The notes beneath the pieces are model-generated. The model saw only the letters and a program-made list of their open reading frames with translations, did no database searches and was not told where the DNA came from. From Chlamydoabsidia padenii (taxonomy: Eukaryota; Mucoromycota; Mucoromycetes; Mucorales; Cunninghamellaceae), in NCBI GenBank assembly GCA_025330725.1, contig JAIWND010000002.1:1726001-1790000 (forward strand): a stretch of 64,000 nucleotides of DNA. The letters run 5' to 3'. The position numbers and the translations under genes were made by a program. Position 1 is the first letter of the stretch, and each line of letters opens with the position of its first letter. Positions 56,825 to 64,000 of this stretch are shown here, piece by piece.

Positions 56825-57908
56825 ATGTCTCACGAAAATAGTTTGGAATCACGTATTCTGCGTGCAGCAGCCTCAACCGCCATAACCGATCTACCCGACT
56901 TCCCCGACGACAAGAGCGATCTTCCTTCTGATTACGAATACAACCCTGATGAAGAAGAAGAAGTCGAAGAAGTAGAAGAAATGACGGAAACCGATCTTTT
57001 ACACTACTTGGATCAACAAACCAATCCTCTCACGGTAGCTCAACGTTTGTTTTATCATGAACTGAACACCTTGACAGCACAGAAGCACGAACACGACTGG
57101 AAACTCAAATGTCTGACAAACAAATCCATGGAAGAATTATATGCTCATGGCTGGACTCAATTGGATACGTTATTGGATTTGGACTGTGTAAAATGTAAAT
57201 AGGAAAAGAATGATTATTTAGGCCAAATGTATTAATTGGGTGGTGGTGGTGGTGGTGGTATTGGTGCATATAGGTGCTCGACAAGAAGCGGATACCATGT
57301 TGGAAAATGGTGCCTTTATACCTGCTAGTCAAGTCAAAGATAACGAAGAAGATCCTTACCGTGATGTCAATGCTCGTGACGATGCGATCGTATGGTAAGA
57401 AACCATCACCATAAAAGACGCACTATCAAATTCTCATTCCCTCTCTCTCTCTTTTAGGCTTGACCCGGAAAACAAGACGACGAATCCACCCTACTTGCAA
57501 AAAGTCCTTGATTTCATCCATGGTCCACTCCATCAAGATTTAGCTTCCATGGTCCGACTGAATGGCAAGACCGAATACCAATTGGCTTATTATCACCCTG
57601 GTAATGCTCGATATGAAAAACACCGCGATGCTTTACCAACCGATAACCCTGACGATACATCTCAACGAAGGATCACGGCGATAGTGTATTTGAACCCAGG
57701 TTTCACTCCAACCGATGGTGGGCAACTTCAATTGTTTGGGGCGGCTCATGATATCAACCTGGTCGATGGTGGGGCTGGCCTGGATGCCGCCGATCGGGTC
57801 ATTCATCCTTTACTCGGTCGCATCGTCATCTTCCTTAGTGGGGTGGTCGATCATGCTGTATTACCATCCAAGAAGGATCGGTTTGCTTTGACTGCTTGGA
57901 TGCGATAG
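56825..57908 (+). CDS. 2-oxoglutarate/Fe(II) dioxygenase, prolyl-4-hydroxylase (EGLN/PHD) type
   Basis: Exons 56825..57194, 57274..57394, 57458..57908; 313 aa. Acidic N-terminus (DEEEEVEEVEEMTETD), then a 2OG-Fe(II) domain: YHPGNARYEKHRD gives the HxD pair (His219, Asp221), RITAIVYLNP and DGGQLQLF form the core strands, and VDHAV plus RFALTAW give the distal His296 and the 2OG-binding Arg305. All four cofactor residues are present, so it is probably active. Layout fits the P4Hc/EGLN group that hydroxylates prolines in protein substrates; a ribosomal or transcription-factor substrate cannot be told apart here. No signal peptide, so cytosolic or nuclear. It begins 157 bp after HSF1, same strand. 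Confidence 0.88.
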
Positions 57909-58060
57909 ATATAATCATTAGATATAGCGCGCTCTCTCTCTCTCTCTCTCTCTTTTAAAAAAATAAAACTAAAAACCAGGTGTGTACTGTACTGTTATTG
58001 TCAATGTACATTGTATAAAGTGGGAAGATGATGATATAAAATGGCGCAAGTGTTGATTAT

Positions 58061-58107
<47 letters not shown>

Positions 58108-58616
58108 CAATGCCCCAATAAGTGAACAGTGGATACCAGTTTTGAAAATTTTTATTCGTCGTGTTGTATTCCTGTGCTTGTCCTCGTCCATCCATTGACA
58201 CCAGTTGGACTGTGACACAAAAAGCGGGTTGTGTATTTTAAATCCCGATATTTCTGTGGTATCTACTGTGCCTATTATTTTCATTTGAATTGTATTAAAA
58301 GCATAGTATACTGTACTCGAAAGTTACTGATACCAAGAGGAAACAAGGTCCCTTGATATACATCAATGGAACAAACGAATGTAGATCAGTCTCTTTGAAG
58401 GAAAATCGATGAAGTTGGTTAAAAATGCCAAATCTCCACTACTGTCTATAAATCAAATTGAATTATAGGATGAATACAAACAAAAAGGTTGAACTCAGAT
58501 CATTCTGAGCTGAATCACTACCAAGTTGTGGTATGTTAAACAAACGGGGTAACAGTTAAAAACGATTTTATTTGTTTAGTTTTCTTTTTTTAAAAAAAAG
58601 TTCCTATTCTACTATA
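57909..58616. other. Convergent gap
   Basis: Contains a TC run near 57932, A43 at 58063..58105 and a CGGGATTT motif in minus orientation at 58236..58247. No gene seen. Confidence 0.55.
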
Positions 58617-61186
58617 TTATACTTCTACACTATTACTATGTACTCCACCCGTGATTGTTGTCCTTTGTAGTCCTGTCACCCCACTGACCCTTTGTGGTAG
58701 TTGAATTGCTGAAGATATGAGTGATTGTGGTTGTGATTGTTGAGATATTGACGGTGGTGATAAAGTTGCCGAGGAAGAAGACGAAGTCGCTGGTGATGAT
58801 GAGGAAGAGGAAGAGGAGGAAGAGGAGGAAGTCAAAGTGGAGGAAGTCATATAAATTGGTAGTGTTGCCGAGACTTGTGATGAATCATCCATATCCATGC
58901 GATGCACAGGAAGAATACCATGACTGAAGCTGTGCGGGATGGTGATATTGGTGGCAGTAGTATAAGCAGAAGACAAGAACCGTGATCGACCGACATCCAA
59001 CACTGCATCTTCGGGCACCGCCTCCAAAAAAGCATGTTGTACAGAGGGCGATACATGCATCAGCACATTCGATTTGAGTACTGATCCATAATGGCGAAAC
59101 ATAAAATCCAATGTGAGTAATTTGAGCCCAATTTCATCCGAGAGAATCGCCTTTTCAAAGATCATCCCACAGCTTCCCACCGTCAAGTGTCGTTGATAGA
59201 GTCGTTGACAGCAGAGTTTCTTCAATCGATGTTGCAAGTACATGTTGGCGACCACCAATAGTTCACATATCACCGGCCATGGTTCGTGTTCATCCAGTTG
59301 GTCGGTATAAAGGTACTTGAGAAAGGCCATAACCACTTGGTGTGATTCGGGAATATCAATTCGTCGTTCCATTGATTCCACCATGCCTGATTTGTATATG
59401 TTTCTAAAGTGAGGCCATCTGGTCATAAGGATTACTTGATGGACATGGATAGGTTGGCCATTGGAAGGTACGATCATAAAGTCAGATAGTTCAGGATTGT
59501 TCAGTACAGGAGCAAATTCGGTCATAAATAGTCCAGGCGAAATATCGTAGAGTCCAAGTGATTCCCCATTAATGACAAGTGCGTCCCTATTTGAAAAAAT
59601 ATTTGGTTAAGAAGATCAATTTGAATCGAGTTGAGTTTACCTAAAGTGATCATAGCCTTGAGGACGATAAGGGTCAGTGTTGCCAAGGAAAAGGAGGTGA
59701 TGAGTGGTGGCTTGAGCTTGTTCTGCTGCTAGGTCATCTTCAATGATCGGTACACTAGTATGTATTTCTTTAATGATAGCAAAGTAATTCCACCCACCGA
59801 CTTCAAAATGTGCATCACATTCCTGTCGTTCCCATTCCAGAGTATCCAAATCCAGCATCCATAAACTATAACCAAGATTACTATCATTTGCTTGTTGCTG
59901 TTGTTGTTGCTGTAAAAGAGTATTGGGTTTCACCAGGAATCGACCAAAGACAAGTAATTTCCCACAAACAGCATCGCAAAAGTGTTGACTTTTTAGTAGA
60001 GCCATTTGAGTATTGTAGGCACCACTAAGAACAAGGCGACAAGTATATTGTTGAGTGGTGGATTGGAGGTTGATTACAAGGAGGTCAGACACCGTATTGC
60101 CGTGTTCGTCTTTACCGCCATAAATATACATTTTACTACCAACAAGAGTTGCTGAATGATTATAACGAGGGTGGACATCGTGTTGTCGAGACCATATCAT
60201 CGTTTTCAAATCCAATATATTCATTTCCTCCAAAACATAGGTACCTACATGATGAATGGAAAAAGTGTGAGAGAAGAAAAGTAGAAAAGTGGGTGGGTAG
60301 GAGGAAGTGAAAAAAAAAAAAAAAAAGTTTCAAATACCGCTTTCGTCAAGGTCACTTACAGTCAGCGCTCTTTGCAAACCCTCCATAAACGAAAAGTTTA
60401 TCATCATAAACCACCGATGTATGTAAATAGCGAGCAGAAATAGTTCCATTGATGGTAGGTTGGGACCATGTTAGTGTGTCCAAGTTGAATATATGAATGT
60501 CATTACAGTAATCTTGGAATTCATTACAACCACCTTGAGAGGGGGAAAAAAAATAGCGGAGTTAGAAAAAAGAAGAGTGGCATTCATGCAAAATCACCAG
60601 TTACCAAAAATGATAAAAGAGTTGTTCCATCTAGTAGCTGTATGCCCGTATCTTTTACTAGGAGATATTCCCTCAACCGCCTAGATAGAAAATAAGCATA
60701 TAAAGTAAGAATTTATGCATGACAGTTTACATTATGTAGGCATGTTTCCTTTTTACCTGAATGGTCTCCCATCGCATATCATCAAAGTGAAGTACATGAA
60801 GATCATGCGTGACATTACCACCTCCTCCAAACACATAAAGTTTCTTGTCTGTCTTGACAAATGAGGGTCTCCATAACCCAGCCAAGTTCTTGCCTGTGGT
60901 ATGAATGGGCTGTCCCGATTTCAAAAAAGTCATGACTTGTTGGTCCTAGAGATAGAGATAGAGAAGAAGAAGAAATGAATTGGTTTTCTTTGTCTTCATG
61001 AAAAACAGTAATAAAATGAAAAAAGGATAATTTCCGAACATCATCATTTGGATATGTGATAGAGCTTACCATGAATCGGTTACTTTGTTGAGGGGGGGGG
61101 AGAGACTTCTTAAAAAGGAAATCAGGGTTCCCTTCTTTTTTGGCGGGGTACTGATTAAAAATCTGCGAACAAGAAGGAAATAGCAT
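58617..61186 (-). CDS. Kelch-repeat and BTB domain protein (Ral2/LZTR1-like)
   Basis: Exons: 61070..61186, 60757..60945, 60605..60680, 60360..60533, 59641..60244, 58617..59586; 709 aa. Kelch repeats fill residues about 60-340 (DKKLYVFGGGGN, RYGHTATRW, DDKLFVYGGFA, RYNHSATLVGSKMYIYGGKD). A BTB/POZ domain follows at about 407-510 (NNPELSDFMIVPSNGQPIHVHQ cut into DFMIV and IHVHQVIL; YKSGMVESM; FLKYLYTDQL), then a BACK-like helical part and a Ser-rich tail. This order is that of S. pombe Ral2, needed for Ras1 activation, and animal LZTR1, a CUL3 adaptor for Ras-family GTPases. Ras regulation is therefore inferred. Start: ATG at 61186 is the first in-frame ATG after a probable 5' UTR; the frame is open further upstream. 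Confidence 0.85.
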
Positions 61187-61291
61187 TAAGGTTCGAATGC
61201 CTCCATTGAAAGACACGAGGATTTGTATGGTCGTGTAACTTTCAGAAATCAAACTAACGTTTATTTGAAGCACAGAGTCGCTTTTTTCTAT

Positions 61292-61305
61292 CGGGATTTA
61301 AAAAT
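61292..61305 (+). promoter_or_regulatory. CGGGATTT motif in the kelch-BTB / PAK divergent promoter
   Basis: CGGGATTTAAAAAT lies between two divergent starts, 106 bp from the kelch-BTB ATG and 187 bp from the PAK ATG. Confidence 0.4.
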
Positions 61306-61478
61306 CGACTTTATTATCTTTTTTTCTGGAGTCTGTGAGGAGCGCGCCCTCTCTTTCTTTCTTCTCTCTGATTAATCATACCCTCCAAAGAACAAGGACC
61401 AATATACTCAAGGTAAATTGATAAAAGTCATATATGTGTATTTTATTAACCTCATTCTTTCATGTGATAGCTCTTCTT

Positions 61479-61881
61479 ATGACAGAAATTATCAAAAGTG
61501 GATACCTTTCTGTGAAGGAAGATGGTTTACGGTCTTGGATTTGGTCGAAACGTTACTTTATTCTTCGTGATCAAGCATTGACCTTACATAGAAATGAAGT
61601 AAGTTTATATTACACAAGATGGGACTTGTATACTGATTTCTAACATTATCTTGTCTTTACATTAGCAAACCAATCAATGTGTTGCTGTAATTTTATTAAG
61701 GGACATTACACATGTGACTCGTACGGATCTGAAGCCCTACTGTTTTGAAATTGGAAGCAAGGAAAAAACCTTCTATGTTGCTTGTAAAAGTGATCAAGAC
61801 TTGTATAGCTGGATGGACGAAATATATAACGTAAGTTGTGGGACGATTCATATAAAAAAATCACTATCTAACCGTACTTTA

Positions 61882-61923
<42 letters not shown>

Positions 61924-63681
61924 TTAAAAAAAAGCGATCACCTGTAGGGGCTTCTGGACCAACCAACTTTGTACATGAAGTCCATGTTGGATTTGATCCT
62001 ATATCTGGTGCATTTAGTGTAAGTATTATGAAGGGATGGGGAGAATTCAATTGATTCATCTTTGATTTTAAACTTAGGGTTTACCTGATCAATGGACACA
62101 ACTTTTGAAAGGATCTGCCATTACTGCTGAAGATGCTGCAAAGAATCCTCAAGCTGTGTTGGATGTCTTGGAGTTTTATACTGAACAAACCAAACGTGAA
62201 GAAGAAGAAGAACAAGGATCATCACATTACCGTAACCAAGCGAAACCTGCACCATCTCAACACAACACAATGCCTCATCGACCTCCACCTCGTCCAGCAC
62301 CTGCACCACCACCACTCTCACCAAGAAGATCTGAACGAGATATGCAAGACATGATGGATGATATGTCTATCAACCGTACTCAAAGTCCTCGACTACCAAC
62401 CTCACCCCGATCACCTAGAGCTTACGACGTTTCTCCAACACACCCTGTAAGTTCTAAAAAGGAAAAAGAAACCATAAAGTGGAAACAAAACATTATATCT
62501 TACTTTCTTCTTTTATTACTATTAATAGGCATATGGTGGTAGATCTAGTCGTGACGAACAACAAAGGACTCGACCTAGCAACAGCAAACCTCCTTCTTCT
62601 CCTTCTTCTGGTTATCCTCGAATGGAACCTTCCAAATCTCATACTGCTTACTCTTCTCAACAACAAAGGCAACACTATCCACCTACTCGTAACCCAGCTC
62701 GAAGCAGCAGCACTCATATCCACGATGAACGCAGCAACATGTACGAACGTGAACGGCGGGAACGGGAATTGCTTGAACGTGAAAAGGAAAAACGATTGCT
62801 TCAGGAAAATGAACGTAGGCAACAAGAACGTGAAAAGGCGGCGGCTATGGTCTCTGCTGGTCCTTCTCCCAAGAAGAAAGTGGAACAGCGTATCAGTACC
62901 CTCACTGAAGCTCAAGTCATGGATAAACTGCGTAAGTAATAGGATCAACCCATTATCTATACTTGTCATCTCTAACCTTTTAATCTCTCTCTTTAGGTAC
63001 GGTGGTCAATCGCGGTGATCCAAATGATTCTTACAAACGTATCAAACGTGTTGGTCAAGGGTAATATGCGTTATACCTCACCCCCCCCCAAAAAAAACTT
63101 CTATCTAACCTCTTTTCTTCTTCTTTAGTGCTTCTGGATCAGTATATGTCGCTGCATCTTTGGTTACAAACGCAAAGGTGGCTATCAAGCAAATGTATTT
63201 GGCTCAACAACCTCGCAAAGACCAGATCGTACAGGAAATTCTCGTCATGAAGGAATCCCAACATCGAAACATTGTCAACTTTTTGGATTCTTACCTTGTC
63301 AAGAACAGCGAACTTTGGGTGGTGATGGAATATATGGAGGGCGGTGCTTTGACTGATGTGATTGATAACAATACCATGACTGAACAACAAATTGCCACTA
63401 TTTGTTATGAAGTAAGTTCCACACACACATACTTTGTTTTTATTATTATTACTAAACATCCTTTTTACTTTTTATTATTATTTTAAACTTTAGACCACTG
63501 CAGGACTTCATCATTTGCATTGTCAGGACATTATTCATCGAGATATCAAATCAGATAACATTCTCCTGAATGCCCAAGGTCATGTTAAGATTAGTGATTT
63601 TGGGTTCTGTGCCAAGCTCAGTGATCAAAAACGAAAACGGGCGACCATGGTCGGTACTCCCTACTGGGTAAGTTTACCAAC

Positions 63682-63731
<50 letters not shown>

Positions 63732-64000
63732 AATACGGTAGATGAACTTACCCCCCTCTTTTTTTTTTGGTATGTAATAGATGGCTCCCGAAGTGGTCAA
63801 ACAAAAAGAATATGGATCCAAAGTAGATATATGGTCATTAGGTATCATGGCTATTGAAATGATTGAAAACGAACCTCCTTATCTGGACGAAGAACCTCTC
63901 AAGGCGCTTTATCTTATTGCAACCAATGGAACTCCCACTTTGAAGAACCCCGAACGACTTTCTCGCGAATTGAAAAGCTTCTTGGCTGTCTGTCTTTGTG
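61479..64000 (+). CDS. CLA4: PH-CRIB p21-activated kinase (Cla4/Skm1 type), 3' partial
   Basis: Ser/Thr kinase activated by Cdc42/Rac; controls polarity, septins and cytokinesis. Exons: 61479..61598, 61666..61830, 61935..62018, 62078..62446, 62529..62931, 62997..63060, 63129..63411, 63494..63667 and 63781..>64000. PH domain: about residues 1-95 ([19 protein letters not shown]). CRIB: about 96-125 ([15 protein letters not shown]). A Pro/Arg-rich linker and a charged coiled coil follow. Kinase: GQGASGSVY P-loop, VAIKQM Lys, HRDIKSDN (Asp513), DFG (531-533) and GTPYWMAPE activation end. The PH plus CRIB order marks the Cla4 subgroup, not Ste20. A 5' UTR intron ending TGATAG at 61470 is likely. 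Two introns contain long T or A runs (T38 next to the exon 3 acceptor; A47 after exon 8). The window ends within the C-lobe. Confidence 0.95.

Overview
The window looks like a gene-dense, AT-rich nuclear segment from an early-diverging fungus, most likely Mucoromycota (Mucorales-like). The basis is the many short introns (about 50-140 nt, GTAAGT-type donors, C/T-rich acceptors ending in TAG or CAG), Q/N/S-rich proteins, a chitin-deacetylase-like wall enzyme and a decayed copy of what looks like a repeated nuclease-like family. Species cannot be resolved from the sequence. No tRNA, rRNA, CRISPR array or intact transposon was recognised. Exon coordinates below come from manual splicing and every multi-exon CDS keeps an open frame across all junctions.

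Layout. 0-13 kb: C-terminal part of a VTC-type polyphosphate polymerase subunit, mitochondrial-type ketoacyl-ACP synthase (CEM1), a family-2 glycosyltransferase, a hotdog thioesterase, chaperonin subunit CCT-alpha (TCP1) and, divergent from it, translation release factor eRF1 (SUP45). 13-28.7 kb: an arrestin-like trafficking adaptor, a 2.8-kb gene-poor stretch with signs of short spliced transcripts, a membrane-anchored GRAM protein, a bHLH regulator with a 47-glutamine tract, and a 22-exon Sec7 Arf-GEF of the GBF1/Gea class. 28.7-31.4 kb: repeat-rich accessory stretch with three copies of a roughly 230-bp element and a decayed nuclease-like gene. 31.9-44.3 kb: CE4 polysaccharide deacetylase, nucleoporin Nup54/Nup57, a 99-aa membrane protein, a GRF-zinc-finger SNF2 protein with degenerate ATPase motifs and no second helicase lobe, a multi-exon transcript without a convincing ORF, and a four-finger C2H2 factor. 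44.9-64 kb: Mcm10, a cyclin Y-type protein, lysyl-tRNA synthetase, a universal stress protein, HSF1, a 2-oxoglutarate oxygenase, a kelch-BTB (Ral2/LZTR1-like) protein, and a PH-CRIB p21-activated kinase running off the end.

Most genes are unrelated housekeeping functions in separate transcription units; there is no biosynthetic cluster. Two neighbours could share a pathway: the kelch-BTB gene (Ras-linked in other species) and the PAK gene (Cdc42/Rac-linked) are divergent over a 292-bp gap.

The most unusual signal is not a gene: a short motif with core CGGGATTT, usually followed by (N)AAA, occurs about 21 times exactly in either orientation, mostly once per intergenic gap, sometimes 20-200 bp from start codons and twice as an inverted pair. 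Other points of interest are three GC-AG introns with the same GCAAGT donor, the degenerate SNF2 protein, and the spliced transcript of unclear coding status at 40.9-42.1 kb.
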